The notes under the pieces are model-generated. The model did no database searches, was not told where the DNA came from, and worked only from the letters and a program-made list of their open reading frames with translations. From NCBI GenBank assembly GCA_000469685.2, contig LS997566.1, positions 40,340,420 to 40,404,419 of the forward strand: a stretch of DNA of 64,000 nucleotides, read 5' to 3'. The position numbers and the translations under genes were made by a program. Of the stretch, positions 45,701-57,700 are shown one piece after another. This DNA is from Haemonchus contortus (lineage: Eukaryota; Nematoda; Chromadorea; Rhabditida; Trichostrongylidae). The first letter of the stretch is position 1; each line of letters starts with the position of its first letter.

Positions 45701-48700
45701 TATCTGAGCATCTCCTTCCGCCAAATCTCTCAGCACCGCGCCATCAATTTCAAATCAAAACTTTCATATCCGACGGTATGCTGTGCATTTGCTGACTCTT
45801 CGTTTACAACAATTTTCTTACGTTCACGCTTCCATGAAAGATGAAAGCTTTGCCATTTCTCTAAGGAGCGCAATGATCGGTGCTGCTGGGATAAGGTGGC
45901 GGAAAATATCAGAGTGAGAGGGCTTGCCCCATTCCCGAATCTGATACGAGTCAAAGATTTTTCAGCAATTGCACAGGCGTATCCCGGGAAACAAGGGATA
46001 GAACTATATGTCAAGGACAGTGTGAAAAAAAGTGCGGAGTATCTACTGCACCCCCAAGCGCACACTATTTCGAAGTATGTTGTCCTATCTATTTTGTGAG
46101 AGCTCAACATTTATTGTCTAAGAAATTTCAACGAATAAACGACTGCCGATCTTGCTCGTTCAAGACAAATAGCTGTGAAAAGCTCCTTTCAATTTTCTGT
46201 GACAACTCCTATGAATTTCCATTGCCGATGCATAACCCCAACTCGAGTCAAGTTTGAAGACGAGGAATTTTCATCTTCTCCCCTTTAAAAAAAAGAAATG
46301 ATCTGCAATAGTAGGACTTGCTGAAATAATCAAATGGCAATCAAACAATGAGACTCATAGGGTAGAAATTACACAACAATAACTTCTACTGTTGAGGTAA
46401 AGAAGAGGCAAGTGTTAGAGAAGTTTCGCACGCTAATTGTGGAAATGGTAAGCATACTTGTTTAATCTTTTATTTATCCAAATGTTTAGTGCTGTGCATG
46501 CGAACTCGAAGATGGCAATTGCAATCAAGGTGAATGCGGAGGTACGGCTAAACTTTCTAGAGCATATTTCCACGCTTAGTCATTGAAAGCGCAATCAGTA
46601 TCGACTTATCAACTAGATGAAGATGATCATAAGAAATACTGTGAGACTGCCTAACCTATGAAAGAGTAAGCATCGTTTGGAGCGGCAAGGAAAAAATGGC
46701 AAGCTTTGTGGAGGCTTAAACGGCAGTCATGACTCTTACGAACAACCTCCGCTTCTATAATAAGTAACGATGGATCTGTAAAGATGATAGAGTAGCTGAA
46801 AAGCAAGATATACGATAGGTTCTAGGTGACGGGCTGCGATAGGCGAGTGCATTTCGTTTTTCCAAGGCTCCATCTATGAGCTCTGAAAATACTGCTCTCT
46901 CGCTTTTTTTACAGCTATATTACACGAGAAAAGTCTGCATGACGTTCAGTGTCTTTTTTGCTAATCCTTCGACGTTCTTGAATGTTCCCCATGTTTCCTT
47001 CTGCTTAGCTCCGAATCTAGGTCGCTCATTATTGCTAGACGTTGCTAGAACATTCAGAGATATTTATTTCGTTACGCGTGAGGAATTTTTAGATGGCGGG
47101 ATTCCCATGCACTCACGAAGCATAAGATGAGTAGGAACACCGTGGGTGCCTGGGAATTTAATTACTGCTTCTTTGTCGACGGTATCAAAAGTCTTATACA
47201 AGTAGATGAACACAATATACAACGTCACCCTGCACTCCTGCGAAATTTCAGTGAGTCTTCTAGCAGTGCAGATGGGATCGACCGTACTAAACCTTCTCCC
47301 ATATCCTCCTTGCTCACATAATTCTCCTTCATCTTGTGTTCCATCATTCCTTTGATGATTACCCATGTGATAGGCAGCTGGCAGGTTGGATCACAGTATA
47401 TAACTAATATCGGTTTCCGGATTTTGTCCTCTGAAAGTTGCAACATTATCTTCACGCTAAGGAGAACGAGGACGTCATTACGTCGAAACTAGGTCACTCT
47501 CCCACCTCGCGCACGGCGCTGTTCACTACGATCTCGAGATGACACTACAGTACTACTAAGTGTCAGTGGAGCGAACAACTTGCCTCTTTTTCGAGCTGAC
47601 TGAACTCTTCTCTATGCCTCATTCACAACAGCGACTTTTGTTAATACGACTAATGACTTGCGAGGTGCGCTTCGTTCCACACGTCCGTCGAAGTCAGGCC
47701 ACGCCGCAGCCGGGTCGCTGAGGCTTACGACGGATTTTCTCTTCGATTTTCTTCTCTTTGAAGATCTCTTCTTAATTCACATAGGATGCCTCCAGAGCTT
47801 GATGTTGTGCGTGGGCAACAAACATTGTTACCCTCACCCACATCTTTCCACTGACAAACTTCCAATACTGAATTTCAAGCTTTCTTACGCGAACGATTCA
47901 AAGTTTAAGGCACAGGCAAAGTGCTTGCTGACAAGGGCACTTACACCGCTGCCTCTCCTGCAGTTGGGTGTTCCAAAAACAGCTTTCCCCCCTTCTCGAG
48001 GTTGGGTGAGTGGGCGATGTCTTTTTGCTCGGCCAGACGCTTCGTATTTGATTTTCCTGGCTTACATCATCGCATCTCCAATGCATACTTCCGAAGCGTT
48101 GTTGGGTTGCAAGTACAGACCGCCATCCGAGTTTCCTCCTTCTAAGCTGTCTTTTGAAGCTCTTGTGTTCTAGTAGCCTCTCCCAAGAGGTCCACTGCAA
48201 CGCTGCGCTTGAGGGGGAGTATCCTACTTCATATAACTCGCTAAGTGTGTCTGTTGGTGTGTCGGTGTGTTTGTGTGTGTGTGTGTGTCGTTGTGTGTGT
48301 TTGACCGGAAATTCATAACTCCTATACCCGTGGACCTAGAAGGCTCAAATTCGGTAGGAGGACACGGGGCAGGATGGGAACACCTTCGGTAAGTGGTAGG
48401 ACCGGAATCCGGGCACAGGGAGCGCGGCGTGCGCGTTAGAAACTTTGGGCCGCAAATTCATAACTCATGTCCCCGTGGACCTAGAAAGGTCAGATTTGGC
48501 AGGAGTACAGGGGGAAGCATGTGAACAGTTACGGCAGGTGATAGAACTGGACTCCGCTCACAGGGGGCGGGGCGTGCGCGGTAGAAATTCCAGGTCGCAA
48601 ATCCGTAAGTCCTGTTCCAGTGGACCCAAAGCGTTTGAAATTGGTAGAAGTTACAGAGGGCAGCATGGGAACACTTATGGCAGACGGCGAGATCGAACTC

Positions 48701-51700
48701 CGCCTACAGGGGGCGGAGCGTGTGCGATAGAAATTTTAGGTCGCAAGTTCATAACTCCTGTTTACGTGGTCCTATTGCATTGAAACTTGGTAGGAGTACA
48801 GGAAGCAGGATAGGAACACTGATGGTAGGTGATAAGATAACAATTAAAAGGGGTTTATCAAGAGCCTAGAAAGGCGAGAGCCACAGGAACCGTTACTTAG
48901 TTCCTGTTAACGGCAGAGCTTTGGCACTTCGCAAAACTGTTAGAGACTGATAGAAACTGATAGGAGGCGAGAGCAAGTAAATCTACAACGTCTTTAATAC
49001 TGACAACTGAGCATTCCAGTAGATAGTGCAGGAGGTGAAGGGACCGAAGTTAATCAGTGATAAAGACAGATAATAACAAGCGAGCAAGCCCCTTCGTGTC
49101 AACAGTGGAACCTTTTCAATGACGGCAATGTAGGATGTGACGTGGTCGTAGGTACTCTGTGACAGGAACTGATAACAACTGATAAGGACTGATAAGGGGC
49201 TTAAATAGCAAAAGGGTATTTATGATCAAACACTGCCTCTTTAATGCTGTAAATGCTATAATAGCGACTGATCAATGACATTTCTCCATTACGGAATGAG
49301 ATTTGTTCATTTCTTGCTATTAAACTACGACCGTTACGCAGCAAGCTTTCTGACGCAATGAAGTACCACAATTTCTTTTTGTTTTGTGGCATATCATTTG
49401 TAACTAAACTCATCTGACCGCTGAGGATTTGGGATTCCTAATTAATGAAAAATCCGTGGAGAAAATGGTCCGTTGATAACGACATCTGCGATAGGCGTGA
49501 TTATCCATTTCTGGGTAACATTCAAGAAATTGGTTGTCAATCAGTTAAGCCATCAATCCGACACAATTCCGAGATTAAGAGCAGCGAATCGAAACTTCTG
49601 ATTAGTATATAATTAATTGTAGTACGGAAAAAATCACTTCCAATTCAGAGCTAATACTGAGGGTATAGAGCTTTCAAAAAAAAGGGGAATCCGAAGTGTT
49701 ATTTACGCATAGCAAATTTTTTACAAGAAGGAAAAGCGCCCGGCGAAGCCGGGCGACCCCTTAAGAAGGAGGGAAGCCTGGCGTTAGCCGGGCGGCCCGA
49801 CTGGTCTGAGTATAAACGAGTAGAGCTTTTCAGGATCACATATAAGGCTCTGGGTTGAATCCAGATAGCCGGCCAGGCCACTCAAGAGTAAATGAGGGGA
49901 TTATGTTTTGGAGGAAGACTCCGCATCGTCCCTTGTGTACTTCCTATTCAATCGTGCGAGCTTTTGGCTGAGTCTATGTGCGGAACAACAGTCGCGCTTA
50001 CAAAATCTCCACACACGCATGCATGGATACTCTTGTGAGAAAATAGAAAGTTCAAATTGACTTTACACAGCGGAAATACGGATCCATTCCTGAATCAGCC
50101 TGCATTTTTTGACAGGTACCGGTGGCTTTTGGTTAGCGATTAATCGCACTACACCACCTGCTCTTTCTCCAAGTAGCCTCTCCAGCAACCGGGTCATTCA
50201 ATGGAGGAGAATTTTAAGTTTAGGAGGATCTGATTCACATAATTACCTATATCTCATTAGTCTGATTTTCACCTAAAAATGCAAATGACCAATAAACTGA
50301 CCAATGTCATCAACAATCTATGAATCTAACCCACAGTTTTTCGAAAAGAGCGCTCTACTGTAGTAAAATCGCCATATTCTCCTAATAAGGCTGAATGCGA
50401 GAAATTTGTAGAAAAAAGCCGATTGGCAGCACAGGTTTCCAAAAAGAAACATTTCAAGCTATTTTTTTTTCACACACGCTTTGAAGTTAAATGTTCAGGA
50501 AGGCTGACCGATGTCGACTTAGTTCTCTTTGTATCAGTTTTAGAGGAAAGGTGCGGAGGCCCATTAGCTTACGCTGCCCATTGTCTGCTCGACAAAATCA
50601 CGAATAGGTGAGCCTGAAAGATATCTGTCCTATCTGGAGATAGGCAGGCCAATCAAATGAGCATCACTGAAATATCCAAACACTCTCATATTCCACGATA
50701 TACTTCTTAAACTAAAGCGAAATTTACTCGTTGTGCAACAAACCTTTCGCACCTCCCTTGCTCTACACTCACGACACCGTGGCACGCTGACTGTCTCGGT
50801 GGCATGAGCTCATGGTGCGTGATTCACTAACTTGCCAAAACTGATGTCTTCCCAGCCTTTCATTCGATATAGTGCATGATAGCTTACCCAACTGAAAAGT
50901 GAAGGTGAGTTTAAAAGACGCTACAGAGCACAAATACAGTCCATCCTCTTGGCTTTGCTTTTGTTCCATTACGAGTAATAGAACAGCAAAGGAAGTATGA
51001 AGTTCTAGCCTTTTGAAATGCGTATCTATCAATCTGCATGACTCTTCTGATCAGAGGTTGGTTTGAAATATTCACATGGCTTTCATGGCAGGTGCATTGC
51101 ATTTCCGCCCTTCCAAAAAACTGTCATCTAGTTTGCATGTCTTGCGATTTGTGCACACTCACCTAAACCTGGCTTCTAGAAAAGTATCTATGTGATGATG
51201 CAGTTATGACTCCATTTTATTTGTTTTCATTAGTAGCTGGTGACAATTAGTTGAACGGAAAAACTATGCTTTTTACTCTGCCCTGCCCTGGAAAATCCGT
51301 CGTAACAGTAAAAAATCCGAATGTACAAGGGAGAGACGGCTTCAAAATGCTCCCTATTAGAAACCTGATTCACTTGATGAATTCAGGCCAGTAGCCGGTT
51401 TCCTGAATATTTGTCCGGATAAGTTTCACGGGACGAAACCACATAAACTCTGGGAATGGAGAAAAGTTATCAGGCATGAGCTCATTCATGCATTAATATT
51501 CTCGAAAATGCTGTTCCAGAAGTTTCCAGGAGCTGGAAAATCTCAATGGTACGAGTGATGTCATTATAACTAGAGGCCACATTCGGAGATTTTCTCGGGC
51601 GATTTTGAAATCCAGCATCAATTGATTCGGAAAATGGTGAATATAGTTAAGAAATTGTGTTCTAGAGTCTAAGAAGGAGTTTAGGCATAAGAAGTAGCTC

Positions 51701-54700
51701 ATAACAAATACTTGAACAGAAAAGTGGGCTCAAGGTTATTCTGGCAGTGAAGGGACGTCTAACAAAACCGAGCTCAATTGTTCAGATCGCCGGTTCACCT
51801 TTCATCATATCTGTCATAGAGAGTTTTGTCGGATTGCTGATATTATAATATAATAGTTTCTTGAACTGAACCACATCTCCTAATCCCTGGGTCCAATACA
51901 TCCGTTATGCTAGTGTTCTTCGGCCTGCTCTTCTTTGATTTGGTAGACAAGAATAACTGTCAAATACAGCCATGAAAACATCGGAGAACTTTCAAGAGAA
52001 AAAACCGTGTGAGCTCACTCTCACCTGTAATGTTCCTTTTGTTAAGAAAATATTTCCACATTATAGCTATGATGAGGTCTTAGGGATAAGTCATGTGTAA
52101 TGGCAATATAAACTCAGATCACACCAAGTTATCCCATTCGCTGGTCCTACTCCTGTTTGATATACTTCACGGTTGCGCTGGAGGAGAAGCAAACGGCTCA
52201 AGCCTCCTGTATAAGCCCTTGAGTCTCTTTGCAATTGTACGATACATTCGAATGTGGCCTATTTTGTGCTGAAATTATTGAAACGATAAAAACTTTTCTT
52301 GTTAATAGGAAAGGGTCATTTTACATTGTCCCCAATGTTACCCAACAATACAAACGTCTCGATTGGGAAACATCAAAAGGATCAGTAAGTGAAACATATA
52401 AATACTGTGACACGATCTATCTTTCCCAATCATTTTTGATGGAACGGGAACAGATATGTTCCTTCGAAGTTGAGCTAATTGTAGGAAAGAAATTCTGATG
52501 AAGTGAATTCCAGGTGAAACACGATGTTCACATGGTAGTCACGCCAAAGGTCATGAAAGAAGCTCGACGGCACTTCAACTGTTCCACCTTGGAGGGAGCA
52601 GAACTTGAAAATCAGGGTGGTTGGGGTACGGCTGACAACCATTGGGAAAAACGTGTCTTCGAAGTAGAAATTCGGTTCTACTAGAAATTTCCCTTTAAAT
52701 GCTGAACTGATGAGTGAAAGGAGGGGAAGAGACAAACTAACGAGAAGAGAATAATTTCTCCTCAACCATAAAACTACTATTGGCACGCATTCGGTGTTTT
52801 CGAGGTAGGAAATCGGTATCAATCAGAAACCTCCTACGAAGAACGAGCAAAGGATGAGACATGTAGGAAAGGTGCAGCACAACAAGACGTTTGAGCTCTC
52901 GTTTTACTTATGCGGATAGCTAAGTCACTATCGTTATAAACCACAATATCCCTTTCAACCTGCAATCAGATTTCAATGGTAGGGCAGCGCTTCTCAGGTT
53001 TTCAGTGCTTTGTTTTAGCAGAATCACCTGACGGCCTTAAATTGGCTCGTAAAGCAATCTAGCAGTCTCTAATCTTCTTTTTCACCTCTTCTTAGGCTCA
53101 CTGAGGGCGATTTTTTGTGCTGGTAGTGTTATCGAGCAGAATATAAGCTGAGCAGTCTTTTATGTTCCAGGTCTACTACTCTATGTGTCCGGCATATTGC
53201 AGAGGGAGACAAAACCCCCTAAACTTCTACAAATTCAAAAAGTTTTTTCCTTGCAAGGTAGCTAGTGGTCCACGCAGCCATGGCTGACCAGCTTCCTTGA
53301 GAGAACTGCGATGACCGATTTCACCAAAGCCCGCAAGTACTACAGCTCATTGCCCAGTTTCCCACGGCTCTATTCTTCTGCAGATACGGTTAGAGCCTTA
53401 ATCAAGTCCCTCTTTTGAGAATGAGTTAATGTCTGGTATGCATACTCAAGTGTTCGCCCTATCTCGTGTGACGTTGGCTTTATTCGAGGACTCTGGATGG
53501 TATAAAGTGGACTACGAGTGAGTCGTTCTTAGAGCTGTTGAACATTCATTGCATAGCTCTTTTAACCTTAGAAAAATCGTCATTGCAGCAAGGCCGAAGA
53601 CATGGAGTGGGGAAAGAATCTCGGTTGCGCTTTCGCCACGAAAAGTTGCTTGACATGGATTAGGATGAACCCAACAAATCCCTACCCGTTTTGCACGATA
53701 CACTATGAAGCTAGGTGGTTGATGCTTCTCAATTACTGCACAACTCAGCTGATGGGTTTCTTCGGATTGTATCTTGAGCTCCGTCTGAATCCATAAGAGA
53801 ACCAAATGATATTAGTCCAGCTTTAAGGCACACAGAGGCAGGTCTCAGTCACGAGTATTTTCAATCAAACTTGAGTGTATTACTCAGATTCCACGCTTAT
53901 ATATGAGCTTTTCGCAGGAGTACCATAAGTTCTCTGCTTTGTAGCACTATTTGTGGTTAGGTGCCACCCAATGCAACACTCTCGCTAAACTTACAATTAG
54001 TTCTTCATTCATTGGTTATATTTAAGAGTTAGAGCATCACTGAAGACCTAATTTCGTCCGTACTAGAGTTTTATGCCGCTGGCGAGCCAGATAGCTGTTC
54101 TTTCTGGAATTCTGGATGCCAGATAAGATAGGAACTGTAATCTACAAGATGAGGCGAATCTTATTCCTGTTATTCAAAAGCATCAACTGGGGGTGATGGG
54201 TGAAGGGGAATATCTAATGTGATATGCACGGTTTTGTGCTGACATCAATAGTCAAGGGTGTACTTCACCTATCTGCTGATATCAGCATTAGCAAGTGCTT
54301 TGAATGGCGATGTATTGCCGTTACAGTAGTGTCGGAACCTACAGTACTGGTCAAAAAGAGATCACCTTGTACTTTTTTTGCTATAACTCATCTCAAACTC
54401 GACATTTTTGACTGATCCTTTGGCAGCCCGTTCTTCAAATATCTCCGTTTTTTCTGCGATGCAGAATACGCGGAAGCTCTCTTCCCGCCAACTGGGCGGT
54501 TTTTTTTCTCAAAAATTGCGACTAAAGGCCTGATTTTATTCGAGTTTTTCTGAGGTTTTTTTCGCGTATAAATCTACTCGAGAGTTTCAACAGTAAATTC
54601 CTTTTAATAAGAGGACGAACCTCTAGTACTCGCTCTCTGACCTGAGCTCTCCGCCGTTGCCAAGGGCAGTAAGCAGGAATTGACCCATGCTCAACAACCA

Positions 54701-57700
54701 GAGCTGTCTGTTGTGTCATTGCCTACGATTACGAAGGATATCGGAGATAATGAATTTCTCACGGGCCCAATCAAGCAAGCCAGCTCGGGGAAGCCATGGA
54801 TTGCCGCTCCTGAGGACTATAGGAAGATCATTTGTGCGTCGACTCAAGATCGCAGAAGAGCATCTTCCGATGTAATGGCCGAAATATCGACGATGGCAAA
54901 GTCGCTACCATCTGCAGACGCCATCAACGGACGCGTGTGGGATGCTGGATTATAGGAAGAAGACTTGTGGAAAAGTATCTGGACCTATGGAAATTAGACG
55001 AGCTCGACTTAAATGGGCGCGTAAGGACCTTCACTGGTCTTTCGACCAATGGGGCGAAGTCATCTAGAGCGACTAGTCAAAGATTATTTCGCTTGATACA
55101 GATGGGATTTCGTTCGTAAACGACCTTTAAATACAATTTTCAATGCCAAGTACCAATTGGCAGCTCTCAGGGATGGTTTCGGTATAGTATTGCATTGGGG
55201 ATGTTTTCCGAGTCTTGGCATGGGTCTCTGCACCACATTCCCACCACTATGGACCACCAGAAGTTCGTAGTCATTTTGCTGATTTTCGACAACTTTCCCC
55301 CGTCCTGTACACGGCAGCAAACCTACTTTCCAGCAGGACAGCCACCCCAAACAGAAATCTAGAAGGGGGCGCGAGTGGCTGACTCATCGGAAAATTCGAG
55401 ACCGTGACGGACCCAGGCAGCCCCCTGACCTGAACCCTAGTGGCAGGAACGGAAAAGGATAGGTGGCGTTTGGTTGAAGAGGTTTGGCCAATCCGAAGAA
55501 GAATGGAAGAAAATTGATAAGTGCCTGATCGACAAGTGGTCGAGTCAATGCCCTGCAGTTGCCAAGCCGTCATGATGCCAAAGTTCCGCTACAAAGCATT
55601 AGGATAGTAGTTAATCAGGCTTTAATCTCGTGATGATAGCGTTTAAGTCAAGTGATTTATTTTGGATTCTGGAAACTGGTATTATTTTGTCCTGTCCAAG
55701 AAAAATGTGAAAAATGGCCTTTCAACCTGAATAAAAAGAAGTTCCGTGAGTTCTGTGGTGAGAACATTAAGAATCATTACTGTTGTCAACATACCAAAAA
55801 ATCTTTCTAAGACATCGAGTTTGAGATGAGTTACGAGGAAAAAGGACCGTATGTTGTTACATGTGATTAGTGAAGACGACTTCCCCTAGAAATAAAAACT
55901 GGAGAGATCACACCATTGAGTTGTGATACTTGATCAGGATTTACCTTTGCAGATGTTCTGCTGCACGATTAGAGCCGCTTGCGTGTAACCTTCTTCTGAT
56001 GAACAAAACTTTTCCGCCTCCGCAAGATTTTTTGCCGGAATACGACTACAATTTGGAAAACCTGTACCATGATGAAAAAGGACAGCCAATTTCTGGATAT
56101 GGATATTTGACTATAGCAGATTTCTGTCCTTACTATATGGTGAGCTATGTTCACCGGTCTGCTTTCGATATTGATATCACTTAGCTGCTGTGAACTGACA
56201 AACCTTGAACTGAGAAGAATTTCGAATCTTGAAAGACAAGCATGCTCTGTTGAAACTGCTGAAATTATTCAAATATATAAGACATAAGATATTTAGAATG
56301 TTCCGCTATCGACCAAACTTGAACCCACACTTTTGCTCCTAGCCCACGCCTTTTTCTTTACACTATGTACTGTGGTCTGGCGGCTCATTACGCTTTTGTA
56401 AGGAAGGTTTGCCCCTCACTAACTCTCTCAATATCCTTATAGAGACATTCGCATCCCTGGATATGGCGATGATTAATAACTATAATAATAACAATAGTCG
56501 AGTAATGGGCGTTTCGTCCTATTGCCGAAATGTTCGTGCAACTCATACGACCTTTGTAGAAAGGATCAGCGCAACACATCCTAGAGGAGCTTCAAGAGCA
56601 AGGGAATATTTGACATGAGGTTTCGGTTGCTTGTCAGACATAAGTCCTTTCCCCAACAAAATGGCCACCGACAGCTTGCTAGTGAGATTTCTTTACTTCA
56701 GGCTGTCTGTGGCCATTTTGTTGGAAGAAGATTTTGATCCTGTTAAGTGATCCTTTGAGCCGTAAGCGTATAAGATCGCCGCAATGGGATTGTTGGCTAA
56801 AAAAGGAGAATTTCGAATTTGTCGATTCGTACTTCAGAATTACGGCCATCAAATGGATATGAATCACCCTGGAAGTTGTACGGCTACTGTAATTATCAGC
56901 CATGTCAGTAGTTTTTCTCAGTTAAGCCGCACCAGTTGTTTACCAGTGCGAGTAAATTGGTTTTCAAGGAGCTTTTTTTGAAGTTATCGGGTTGAAATTT
57001 GAAAGTGATCGAGTAACAAGGCAACTGCGTATCATCAACGTGTGTCGGAAAAACAAACTAACGCTCTGAGCTAACTGGACTGTTCAATCGATTGAATTCT
57101 ATTATTGATGATAACCCGAGATCCCCATATGAAGCAGCAACCCCGCAGGCAAAAGCGATAGAAATTTGACTATTGGGGTGTGTTGCCTGGAATAACAAGC
57201 ATGAAGGGAGTGAAGCTAGCAGATTATTCAATAGAATCTGTTACAAGAGTAATTTCCTTACAGGTTTTCTCCCATTCATCACGCTGCTTTTCTATGGATG
57301 CAGCTTATATGGTATATAAGCCAGCCTTAAAGTTGGAACAGCGCCATGGTGTTGGTTGTTTTGAGGTCAGTTCTAAATGATATTGTAACGCCAATGAAAA
57401 CACTCGAAATTGAAAATAAAGGTAACATCTGGTGACCTAGTAGTGAGAAGAAAAGCGAGTGGAGTTTTTGGATAACGTTGCAAGCGCAACTTCTTGAAAG
57501 CTGCATAGGCAACTTTTTGCTAAATAATGAAAAGTAAAAATGATAGAGTCTTCGGGCGTTATCCTGAGGGAAGCGCCCTCGCATTCGACTTCGGTTCAGA
57601 GTGGCAGTGGCGTATTATATACGTACCAGGCTTCCCTCCTTCTTAAGGGGTCGCCCGGCTTCGCCGGGCGCTTTTCTATCTTGTAAGAAATTTGATATAC

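Noticed and set aside
45730..46110. 126-codon minus-strand frame
   Set aside because: It is the antisense shadow of gene B exon 4, which has splice sites and family similarity.
47658..48173. 171-codon plus-strand frame as a gene
   Set aside because: A 100-codon frame overlaps on the other strand, no recognisable domain is present, and it lies between repeat copies inside a gene B intron.
56420..56510. Candidate missing exon 13 in gene B ([19 protein letters not shown])
   Set aside because: Phase fits, but it lacks the expected Cys and any similarity to M8, the acceptor is poor, and no counterpart was found in gene A.
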